Assembly (NCBI GenBank): GCA_018806985.1
Contig: JADANN010000256.1
Location: forward strand, 471,501 to 535,500
Source of the DNA: Angiostrongylus vasorum
Taxonomy: Eukaryota; Nematoda; Chromadorea; Rhabditida; Metastrongylidae
Length of the DNA stretch: 64,000 nucleotides
Direction: 5' to 3'
Shown here: one piece after another, positions 58,308-64,000 of the stretch
How the letters are laid out: each line of letters begins with the position of its first letter
Numbering within the stretch: position 1 is the stretch's first letter
Translations under genes and position numbers: made by a program
The notes under the pieces: generated by a model
Database searches by the model: none
What the model saw: only the letters and a program-made list of their open reading frames with translations
Told to the model about the DNA's origin: nothing

Positions 58308-59589
58308 GTAGGTATATTCTTGCGAAAAGCCAATATTAGCACTAAGAATATTATCAACCTAAGTAGGTTTCCACTCATACCTCGAGACCTCTCAACGGTT
58401 TACTGTGCCTGGGAGGTGTTCCTGGGTGTCGGGCTGCGATGTACAGCGAGAGGATTCATCCCCAGCAGGGTCTTATGGGCTGAGGAGTCCGGCGTTTCCA
58501 TCAGGATGCCCAGCTCAAAGGTAAACCAATACCAGGATTCACCACCGTGCTGGTATAAGACCACTCGCATGGTGGCAAATTTCCTCTGATCCACGACGGC
58601 GGCGACTGCCTGGAGTGGTGACGACCTGGGGCAGACTTTGGCCAGGCTGAATTCGGGACACCAGGGAACCACAGTGGCTAAGCCAGCAAAACTCCGAAAA
58701 AAATGGAGATTATGCTGGGGTTCGCACAATGAAAGAAGACGGGCCATCTAAGTATCCAAGTACTTATGCGTGAAGAAGATATCTAGCTGTTGTTCGATAG
58801 CGGTGCACTTTCTTTCATAACGTTTATTTTTGACGCACAAAGGTTCTCTTCCTGTAAATTCCATACCCAATATATAGCTTACCCAAAAGGTATGTTCTAG
58901 CGCACTTCAGCAAAGATAAGCTACTCTCAACATCTGATAGTACAGATCGAAATTGCATTCTCCACTAGTTTCTTGAATAAGCAATGTAAACATTTGTACA
59001 ATACTATACACAACTAATCTGAGGTATGAAGTATAGATGCATATTTCCCAACTTTAACTGATTCCAGTTCACATTCTGGGATAAAAAACTACGCGTCGAA
59101 AGCACCCACCACGCAACATTGGGAGAAACAGTTACCGTTTGTGTAAGATCTAAAGCACTGAAAAATTACAACCTTCCGCTAAGTCTACACCAATAAGTGG
59201 GAGCTGGAACAGTACACAATGATAATTGCACTTAAGACCCTAAGCTATTTTAAAAATGGGGTTCAGCATGATCCGAGTGCTTGGCGTGAGATCTATGCGG
59301 GCTGCGAACGTCCTGCCCTGCCACAGATTGACACTTGGCGATGGACGGTGCCACATGATGGGTGCGTTCCTTTTCTCAGAACTCTTCTAATATCAGCTTT
59401 CAAATATACATTTTCGCTTTCTGAATAATAACAACTAGGATTCTTCATAATTCCTATTTCAGTTACTACTTCATCAGATACGGTAATCAAAAGGCGTGGT
59501 TTTATTCAGTCACTGTTCGGCATTTGATTTACGAACTGAATGAAACGGAGAAGAAAATTGTTACACCAATATCCACTTTTGTGAATTAA
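44215..59589 (+). CDS. ctg-like: CRAL-TRIO (SEC14-like) and GOLD domain protein, 11 exons
   Basis: Predicted cytosolic lipid-binding protein of the SEC14/ctg family, which binds small lipids or phosphoinositides through CRAL-TRIO and membranes or partners through GOLD. Exons: 44215-44358, 46017-46157, 46733-46792, 54454-54610, 55721-55857, 57623-57760, 57878-57947, 58079-58188, 59068-59142, 59267-59361, 59463-59589. They sum to 1254 nt (417 codons plus stop), every junction has compatible phase and all donors begin GT. In order one sees the N-terminal helices ([26 protein letters not shown]), the lipid-binding fold ([96 protein letters not shown]), a Pro-rich linker and the GOLD beta domain ending in [20 protein letters not shown]. 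Length is close to C. elegans ctg proteins. No defect was seen; exon 9 is least certain. Symbol by family only. Confidence 0.9.
44640..44950 (-). repeat. tRNA-derived SINE, family S4
   Basis: The reverse S4 head at the right reads, on the minus strand, GCAGTGGTAGTTATGCCGTT with GATGGTTCGATACC as B-box. The body has CAGACTTGCCTGGGAATCAG. The tail is near GGTTAAGCTGCTGCTTGAAG. It lies in intron 1 of the CRAL-TRIO/GOLD gene. Confidence 0.7.
45150..45270 (+). repeat. S4 tail fragment
   Basis: GGGGGAATCAACTCGACCAG, CAAAAATCCTCAAGCAGCAG and AAATTCGAAGACCTTTATGA match the S4 3' half; no head is present. Confidence 0.6.
45355..45790. repeat. S2 inverted SINE dimer (best preserved)
   Basis: The left reverse arm spans 45358-45460 (GCAAAACTCCGTACCGCAGG to CACCACACCATGCGGGTCCC). 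The right forward arm spans 45600-45780 (ACCCGCATGGTGTGGTGGTG to TGCAAATATCTCAACATC). They are separated by a linker with CAATCACCCTGTCAGCGGGA. The two arms are near-perfect reverse complements over about 100 bp. Confidence 0.8.
46017..46157 (+). CDS. CRAL-TRIO/GOLD gene exon 2
   Basis: After ATTGAAG, 47 codons run from [12 protein letters not shown] through [19 protein letters not shown] to the donor [14 protein letters not shown] is the entry strand of the SEC14 lipid-binding domain. Confidence 0.85.
46733..46792 (+). CDS. CRAL-TRIO/GOLD gene exon 3
   Basis: After GGATTTCAG, 20 codons encode [20 protein letters not shown]. The donor GTGGGT keeps phase 0 with exon 4; the alternative donor four bases later (GTAACT, 46797) would shift the frame. 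Confidence 0.85.
47850..50312 (-). pseudogene. Penelope-like retroelement (PLE 2): terminal repeat, RT and GIY-YIG remains
   Basis: In minus order it starts with a terminal-repeat segment with a degenerate hammerhead core (50310-50270) that ends GAGGTTAATAGAAAATCGGC (about 50200). An N-terminal frame follows at 49808-49476 (basic, [19 protein letters not shown]). The RT remains show [85 protein letters not shown] and [19 protein letters not shown]. The C-terminal region has the [14 protein letters not shown] linker and a weak trace of the GIY-YIG nuclease down to about 47870. The catalytic YIDD box is mutated ([12 protein letters not shown]), and stops and frameshifts abound. It sits antisense in intron 3 of the CRAL-TRIO/GOLD gene. 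Confidence 0.85.
50270..50312 (-). ncRNA. Degenerate hammerhead-like core in PLE 2
   Basis: Minus orientation: CAGACT, CTGACGA, AGGAGAAATCC, then ATTTCGTTG where GAAACGTC would be expected. The CUGANGA box and a GGA/TCC helix II remain, but the GAAA box is lost. Confidence 0.4.
50985..51140 (+). repeat. S2 tRNA-derived SINE (single)
   Basis: ATCTCAGTGGTGCAGTGGGT (A-box), GAGGGTTCGAATCTGGC (B-box at proper spacing), TTTGCAAATATTTAGCATCG and AATATCCTGCCGTTGGAAAA. The tRNA-like promoter is the cleanest among S2 copies. Confidence 0.75.
51280..52260 (-). pseudogene. LINE reverse-transcriptase relic (RTE-like)
   Basis: The minus strand near 52250-52010 resembles the palm region (SNVRYVYPKLLAKY, then a [22 protein letters not shown] stretch). 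Near 51700 KCTFHERHMV follows RKKTQFM-like codons. Near 51500-51400 [12 protein letters not shown] resembles the C-terminal SSHLRDPAE region of the 40 kb LINE. The frame is broken throughout, and the assignment rests on collinearity of these blocks with the 40-41 kb copy. Confidence 0.6.
52748..53030 (+). repeat. tRNA-derived SINE, family S1
   Basis: TGGCGCATGTTGCGCAGTGG, GAAATCGATCTCC, then the full S1 body to GGACAGATAAACGCTGAGAG. Confidence 0.8.
53070..53400 (-). repeat. tRNA-derived SINE, family S4
   Basis: The minus-strand head GAAGCGGGTAGCGCATTGGC and GCTGGTTCGACCCC at the right end form clear A and B boxes. The tail at the left is GTTTCGCCGCACTTTAATGA and related sequence. Confidence 0.75.
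53440..53740 (+). repeat. tRNA-derived SINE, family S4
   Basis: GGTGGTCAGGTGGTTAGTAA at the head, a degenerate B-box (GCGTTAATTCTACC) and the S4 tail (AATCCTCAAGCAGCAGCTGA, TTCAAAGACCATGGTGAAGG). It lies back to back with the copy to its left, with the heads adjacent. Confidence 0.7.
54454..54610 (+). CDS. CRAL-TRIO/GOLD gene exon 4
   Basis: After TTCTTTCAG it encodes [18 protein letters not shown], an acidic/basic helix, and [18 protein letters not shown], the beta strand with the conserved DLDGL motif. Ends in phase 1 at GCTG|GTATGG. Confidence 0.9.
55721..55857 (+). CDS. CRAL-TRIO/GOLD gene exon 5
   Basis: After CATACTCAG it encodes [35 protein letters not shown] and IPFIPQDYK, the classic YPE-x-INAP-x-F region lining the lipid pocket. 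Donor AAG|GTGAGC. Confidence 0.9.
56594..56990 (+). repeat. S3 dispersed repeat (well preserved)
   Basis: AATGGCCCGTTCTCACCCAG, CAGCATAATCTCCACTTTTC, GTCAGCTTGGCCAAAGTCTG, GATCAGAGGGAGATTTGCCA, CTGTACATCGCAGCCCGACA and GTCATAAACCGTTGGGAGGC, in the standard S3 order. Confidence 0.8.
57178..57490 (+). repeat. tRNA-derived SINE, family S4
   Basis: GGGTGGCCCAGTAGTAGAAT (A-box part), GCGCTGGTCCAACCCCC (B-box), then CATCTCAGGACACCAAGGAG, ACACCTCAAGCAGCAGCCAA and AAGACCTTCGTGGATGATGG. Confidence 0.75.
57623..57760 (+). CDS. CRAL-TRIO/GOLD gene exon 6
   Basis: After TGTTCTAG it encodes [19 protein letters not shown] and [14 protein letters not shown], the C-terminal end of the SEC14 fold (LP-x-x-x-GG). 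Donor CGG|GTAAGT is near consensus. Confidence 0.9.
57878..57947 (+). CDS. CRAL-TRIO/GOLD gene exon 7 (linker)
   Basis: After GCAATTTCAG it encodes [20 protein letters not shown], a proline-rich linker, ending IPA in phase 1 at GCTG|GTAGGT. Confidence 0.75.
58079..58188 (+). CDS. CRAL-TRIO/GOLD gene exon 8 (GOLD start)
   Basis: After CCTTTCTAG it encodes [19 protein letters not shown] and [12 protein letters not shown]. The alternating strands and the AGSRLEFYM motif fit the first half of a GOLD domain. The intron after it contains a long AT microsatellite and an S3 repeat. Confidence 0.8.
58218..58298 (+). repeat. AT dinucleotide microsatellite
   Basis: About 80 bp of alternating AT with a single CA interruption near the middle, in intron 8 of the CRAL-TRIO/GOLD gene. 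Confidence 0.95.
58385..58770 (-). repeat. S3 dispersed repeat
   Basis: Reverse S3, complete: GTGTTCCTGGGTGTCGGGCT, CACCACCGTGCTGGTATAAG, CTGGGGCAGACTTTGGCCAG and GTTCGCACAATGAAAGAAGA, ending ATCTAAGTATCCA. Confidence 0.8.
59068..59142 (+). CDS. CRAL-TRIO/GOLD gene exon 9 (least certain)
   Basis: After GATTCCAG, 25 codons read [19 protein letters not shown] and ETVTVC, ending at GTAAGA. Both junctions keep phase 0. The sequence does not clearly match the family, so an error at this exon cannot be excluded. Confidence 0.55.
59267..59361 (+). CDS. CRAL-TRIO/GOLD gene exon 10
   Basis: After GGGGTTCAG it encodes [20 protein letters not shown] and [10 protein letters not shown], with a split Gly codon completed by exon 11. 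[10 protein letters not shown] and WTVPHDG are typical of the GOLD part of ctg-type proteins. Confidence 0.85.
59463..59589 (+). CDS. CRAL-TRIO/GOLD gene exon 11 (stop)
   Basis: After CTATTTCAG it encodes [20 protein letters not shown] and [11 protein letters not shown], ending STFVN-TAA. An ATTAAA overlaps the stop codon and could serve as a weak polyadenylation signal. Confidence 0.9.
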
Positions 59590-59954
59590 ATATATTACAG
59601 GTCAAGCATAAAGATAAATCTTTATAAAGATCACAACGATTCCTCGTTTAAAACCATATATCATCACAGTCAAATCGCCTGACAAAAACTATTGGAATTA
59701 TCGAAAAAAAGTTCCAAGGATAGCCGTTACGGGTACGCATTGTTTAGAACACACAGGCCACCGTAAGTTGACACGGACACTCAGTTTTCTTTCTTATCGT
59801 CCTTGCTGTGTTCCGTTCCACTGCGCAGAACTGGAGGCGAGTCTTAAATCGCAAGATGCAGAAAATCCCTCCCCAGAAAAGTTTGTAGAAACTAACTGCG
59901 TGAAACTGAATCTTAAATGTCACGGTAAAACTACTATGATGCTGAGATAATTAC

Positions 59955-60415
59955 AAAACTGTGGAGCTGCGGAACGAACTCGCTATTACCCTTACCGGGG
60001 GCTAACACGTTCAGCACCACACCATGCCGGTCTTCCGTTTGGCTTGTCTCTCAACTAGTTCTATCGATCAGTGCCATCAGCAATCACCCGTCAATGGAAC
60101 TAATCTGGGTGCCCCAATTCGGCAATGAACCCAGTTAAGCCGAAGCTATTAAGTAGTCTTTCTTTCCAATCACGTTGATGAATGATTGCTGATAGCACCT
60201 AAAAAAACATCGCTAAGAGAAGGGCGAAACGAAGGACCCACATGGTGTGGTAGTGAACGCGTTATACCGCGGAAAGGGTAACAGCGCATTCGTTCTCCAC
60301 CGCAGCCACCTGCGGTCCGGAGTTTTGCAAATATCTCAGCATCATTGTGGTTGTATCACACACAATAACCTGGCGTGAAAAAAGTGTAATAGGCAGTAAA
60401 TAAAAAGTTAACACT
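59955..60415. repeat. S2 inverted SINE dimer
   Basis: The left reverse arm has GGAACGAACTCGCTATTACC to CACACCATGCCGGTC. The linker has AGTGCCATCAGCAATCACCC and TTGATGAATGATTGCTGATA. The right forward arm has ACCCACATGGTGTGGTAGTG to TTGCAAATATCTCAGCATCA. Confidence 0.75.
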
Positions 60416-60782
60416 GCCACGATAAACTTGGATGTACCTTAATAATATAGAAAATGCCTGAGAAAGTGAACTCACGAGAAGAATGAGATTCATTTACGTT
60501 CACAGCAGCAGGTTTAGCCGGACAAGTTGGATACAAAATAGAATCCAAGAAAGTAACCCATCGTTCAGGAAGAAACCTGAAAGCACAGAACAGAATGACA
60601 TAATCCTACCAACGATGAGTGTGTACTTAACATCGGTACCCACACAGCTAACGCAGAAAAAATTAAAAGAATCAAAAGAACCTAGACCTGATTAACCGAA
60701 ATGATGAAGCCCGAAAAACACTGAAGCATGATAAATAGAAGATTTTAATGTTACTTCATCCTATGAAATAATTCCCATCATT

Positions 60783-60980
60783 GGATTACAACCTCATCGT
60801 GGAAGACTTTTTCTGGGTGTCGAACGGCGATAAACAGGGGTGCTCTCGATTAAGTTGCTGATGAAGGTGGAACTCTGAGAACTCAATGTCAGCAATGAGT
60901 AGGAAGGAAACCTATAGAGGAAAAGGTGCCCATCCAGAAACAAACCGAGTACTAAGGAAGAGAAACTTGCTCCCAATTCA
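60783..60980 (-). repeat. S3 repeat remnant
   Basis: CAACCTCATCGTGGAAGACT and CTGGGTGTCGAACGGCGATA match the S3 3' end reversed; beyond about 60850 the resemblance fades. Confidence 0.5.
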
Positions 60981-60984
60981 CTTT

Positions 60985-61480
60985 GCTGTAAAGATGAAAA
61001 GAGGACGTCCTATTACAACTACCTCATAAGGTCAGAAGAAAAACAAGTTCCTTTAACTAAAAAAAAATCATAAAGATGGAAACTGACTGATTCGCCTGGA
61101 AGATGAGGAAATCAAGAACCAGACACACCTACAAGAATCGACAACACTGGGGCGACTTGTTGGAAACAAGACTGGGTAGTTCGCATTTACAATGGTATCA
61201 AACTGAAATTAGGACCTGACGTTCTCGAAGGTCAGCACGAAATACTAAGAACAACTAGCAAAAATGCATGGTGAAAACAAAGTAAGAATAACAATAAACA
61301 CCAAAGAGTCGTGTCACCTCGTTAACTATCGTGTCAGCTGATTTTCGGGCTACCGCTCTCCAAAGCATCTCGTCCCCATCGCATGTGATTTTCTAGCTTT
61401 CCATTTACTATCCATAACTTGTAAATCAACATAATGCAAAGAATGAACGAGAACCACCGACGACTTCACCATAAGGGAAT
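60985..61480. other. Unassigned A-rich DNA
   Basis: No exon or repeat family was recognised. Confidence 0.4.
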
Positions 61481-61484
61481 AATT

Positions 61485-61803
61485 ACTTGGATACTTGGAT
61501 GGCCCGTATTCACTGGTTGTGAGGATTCCAGCATCAATTCCATTTTTTTTGAAGTTTTGCTGACTTAGCCTCACTAGTGTCCCGAGGTCAGCCTAGCCAA
61601 AGTCTGCCCCAGGTCGTCACGAACAGCAGTCAGTAGCCTGGATCCTGGTACTGGTTAACTCTCAGTCGGGTTTCCTGATGCAAACACCAGACTCCTCAAC
61701 TTGGGAGACCTTGCTGGGAGAGTGGATCACCCCGCTGAACATCGCAGCCCGACACCCAGAAACACCTCACAACCACGATGAGGCGACAAACCATTAGGAG
61801 GAC
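61485..61803 (+). repeat. S3 dispersed repeat, internally shortened
   Basis: ACTTGGATACTTGGATGGCC, GTCAGCCTAGCCAAAGTCTG and ATCGCAGCCCGACACCCAG are present, but the segment with the GATTTGCCACCATG block is deleted. Confidence 0.75.
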
Positions 61804-61870
61804 ATAATTAACACTATGAAACTAACTTGATTACAAGTGGCTGAATGAAATACAGATAGATAGCGAGCAG

Positions 61871-62039
61871 TACCGGAAGAAAGATGCATGGAACGCACAC
61901 CATCGGACCGAGCCGACTCGACTGCGCCGACGGACGGCGAAATGCATCGCCGCGCCCGCACGTGCGTATCGACTGGAGCGCGATATCGAACCAGGAGATC
62001 TTGGCAACCGCGATCTCGTTGGTGCTCTAGTGATTGCGG
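61871..62039 (+). CDS. Candidate GC-rich exon, unknown product
   Basis: Between GCGAGCAG and the donor GTTAGT an open frame reads YRKKDAWNAHHRTEPTRL, RRRTAKCIAAPARAYRLERD and IEPGDLGNRDLVGALVIAG. The frame is open from 61826. Base composition is strongly GC-rich, unlike the AT-rich surroundings, which is typical of a coding or laterally acquired segment. No partner exon was found and I do not recognise a family. Confidence 0.35.
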
Positions 62040-62099
62040 GTTAGTTTCGTCCTACATACAGCATTTGGCCATAATGATGCTGAGGTATTCGCAAGACCT

Positions 62100-62240
62100 C
62101 GATAACGGGCCAGACCGAACCATGATTACCCTTTCCGGGGGCTCGAGTATTACAGACTGCACCACTGAGGCCCTAGCTTTGCCATTCTCTCAGCCATTTT
62201 TCTGCCAAACGCTGCCATCAGCAATCACCAAGCAGTAGCA
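62100..62240 (-). repeat. S2 SINE fragment
   Basis: Reverse S2 head: CATGATTACCCTTTCCGGGG, CAGACTGCACCACTGAGGCC, then linker-like GCTGCCATCAGCAATCACCA. Confidence 0.65.
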
Positions 62241-62244
62241 TTGA

Positions 62245-63070
62245 GATTAAGACTAGGAAACAAACGGAAAAAATGGTTCAGCTTATTCTTCCTAATCTAT
62301 TAACGGATGCCTTGAGCTCAGGGAATGTTAAATGTTAAACGAAATGTTAAACGCCTTAATAGTTGAATGCGTTACCATATACTAACAACGTTTAGAGGCC
62401 CAAGTGAATGTGGGTCTTCACTAATACATGGGTTGCAGTTAGGCCGGCGTGAGTAGATATCCACTCACTCTACTGCTGTCTATTTTACCGTATCAGATTT
62501 TTTTCATCCAACTTTTGTATTCATTTTATAGCTCAAATAGTGCAGATGATTGCGATGGGCAGTAGACTTGGAAACCTTTTAGTTCCATGACTCGTTTCAC
62601 CCACATATCCGACTTTTCTTGTGCCCTTGCCATATATTATGGTACTCCGCGGGTCTTTTGTGCACAATTTGAACCCTTTAATCCTACATCTGTGCTTTTA
62701 ATTTTGGATGTATTGCCGAGGCAGGAACCCATCCACACTCTTACTAAGCTTTTAGACTTCCTGACAATACCTGTTTGCAGCTTCTGTTATAGCTGATCTA
62801 ACTTTAACAACTTGTTCCTTTCATCACAGTTCGTAGTGTCTGCGAAGATAACACAAATCAGCAGCTTGAATGTGATCCTGGAAGATGGCAGGCATAAACC
62901 ATATTGAAACTCTGATTGTCTGATAACTTGAAAGTTCAACTGTTTCCATTCGTAGGAACGGACTGGTTATTTTTCACGTCATCGGTGGTTGTAATCTCCC
63001 ACGACATACCATTTTTTTCATACACATCTGCTGGTTTCGTTCTCTACCAGAACTAGATTTTTTACGGACA
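62245..63070. other. Unassigned DNA
   Basis: At 62829-62894, after TTCATCACAG, a short plus frame reads SVCEDNTNQQLECDPGRWQA and stops. It loosely resembles a cysteine-rich extracellular segment but is too short to call. Nothing else is recognised. Confidence 0.3.
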
Positions 63071-63076
63071 AATAAT

Positions 63077-63358
63077 TCACAGGAACGAATCGGTCCAACA
63101 CCTCCGGACAGAAACTCGTAATGACTCGCTGTCAATAAAAATCAGTGAGGCACCACGTAATCTGACCGATTCACTGCATTCACCAACAACTTTTAGATCA
63201 CAGCCCACTTCATCTCGCCCATTTATTACAAAGTCTGAGGCATGAATTTTAAGAGTCGTATCATCCCCAGCGCCCTAGATACCCTCTGTGTCCTCAGTGC
63301 CAACATTTTTGTGGTTGCTCTCGATGAGCAGATGATCAAGATTCGATTCTTCAGCCAT
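63077..63358 (-). pseudogene. Possible coding exon with one in-frame stop, unknown product
   Basis: On the minus strand an ATG at 63358 opens MAEESNLDHLLIESNHKNV. The frame runs 94 codons to TGA at 63077, with a single TAG at 63277-63275 (codon 28). After the stop it continues protein-like: GDDTTLKIHASDFVINGRDE, VGCDLKVVGECSESVRLRGA, SLIFIDSESLRVSVRR. An acidic start followed by alternating strands suggests a small folded domain. It may be a recent pseudogene, or the TAG may lie in an unrecognised intron. No family was recognised. Confidence 0.35.
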
Positions 63359-63415
63359 CGAAGCCAAAATTCAATCCTATAACATTCAATTTCTTACGAC
63401 TAAAATTGAACAAAA

Positions 63416-63811
63416 AAACTAACTTACTTGGATGCTTGGAGTTCCCGTCCTTACTGGCCGTGCGAGCTCCAGCACAATTTCCATTCTTTCGGAGTTTTGC
63501 TGGTTTAGCTATTTTTGGTTCCCTGGAGTCCCGAAGTCAGCCTGGACAAAGTCTGCCCCTGGTCGTCACCACCACGGGGGGTCGCCGTCCTTGTGGATCA
63601 GAGGGAGATTTGTCACCATGCTACTAATTTGATACTAGGACTGTGGTGGATCCTGGTATTGGTTTACTCTTAGCTGGGCTTCCTGACGGAAACGCTGGAC
63701 TCCTTCTCAACATGGGAGAGCCTGCCGGGGGCACGAATCCCCCGCTGTACATCGCAGCCCGACGCCCAGGAACACCTCCCAGTTGCGATGAAGGGATAAA
63801 TCATTGAGACT
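63416..63811 (+). repeat. S3 dispersed repeat
   Basis: ACTTACTTGGATGCTTGGAG, CCAGCACAATTTCCATTCTT, CAGCCTGGACAAAGTCTGCC, GCTGTACATCGCAGCCCGAC and GAAGGGATAAATCATTGAGA, in the standard S3 order. Confidence 0.8.
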
Positions 63812-64000
63812 AGAAACAACTAAAACACTTGGATTTACCACAGCATAAAGAAAGGCAGAATCTTGTTACGTATTAATGCCCAACAGAACATCACTCACTT
63901 CAACATAGAGGTGAATGTGACAGAGGAGAAGCAAATAAGCAAGAGAGCCACAGACAGAGAAAGCGACGGTAACTACTGTGGAAAACAGCCATTGGGATGG

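Noticed and set aside
58124..58589. Frames rich in alternating Ile-Tyr
   Set aside because: Translation of the AT microsatellite in an intron; not coding beyond the true exon ending at 58188.

Overview
The window reads as nuclear DNA of a parasitic clade V nematode, most likely a strongylid (hookworm-like). This is an inference from three things. The gene families fit: small single-domain protein tyrosine phosphatases and a CRAL-TRIO/GOLD (ctg-type) protein. Splice acceptors are nematode-like (TTTCAG), and one sits just upstream of a start codon like a spliced-leader acceptor. The repeats are dominated by RTE-type LINEs, tRNA-derived SINEs, a mariner relic and Penelope-like elements. There are no bacterial operons; genes are split into many 60-220 bp exons inside long, repeat-filled introns, so most long open frames here are not genes. 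Layout. 0-13 kb is mostly relic transposons (mariner, an RTE LINE lacking its RT core, SINEs) and unassigned DNA. 13.4-20.0 kb (minus) holds a PTP gene with eight exons called, seven of them phase-consistent, carrying the WPD loop and the HCSAGIGRTG P-loop. 22.8-26.4 kb (minus) holds a decayed tandem paralogue with the same exon lengths. 27.1-29.0 kb is a truncated Penelope-like element joined to an inverted copy of its own 3' end; both arms carry a hammerhead-ribozyme-like motif. 31-42 kb is SINEs, one nearly full-length RTE LINE (plus) and a second LINE relic (minus), with a weak candidate gene at 32.8-33.4 kb. 42.9-44.2 kb (minus) is a possible membrane-protein gene. 44.2-59.6 kb (plus) is the best gene of the window: an 11-exon CRAL-TRIO plus GOLD protein of 417 residues whose third intron (7.7 kb) hosts a second Penelope element, a LINE relic and several SINEs. 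60-64 kb is SINE-rich with two unassigned candidate coding segments. The most interesting theme is the hammerhead-like RNA motifs. Five copies in two repeat families have paired helix I strands, two copies differ by a compensatory base-pair change, and a sixth is degenerate. They lie in the terminal repeats of Penelope-like elements and in a second short dispersed repeat. Other themes are inverted tRNA-SINE dimers, a SINE whose 3' half matches a local LINE 3' end, and the side-by-side comparison of a working and a dying phosphatase. All repeat families are named S1-S4 here for convenience only; names and species assignment were not checked against any database.
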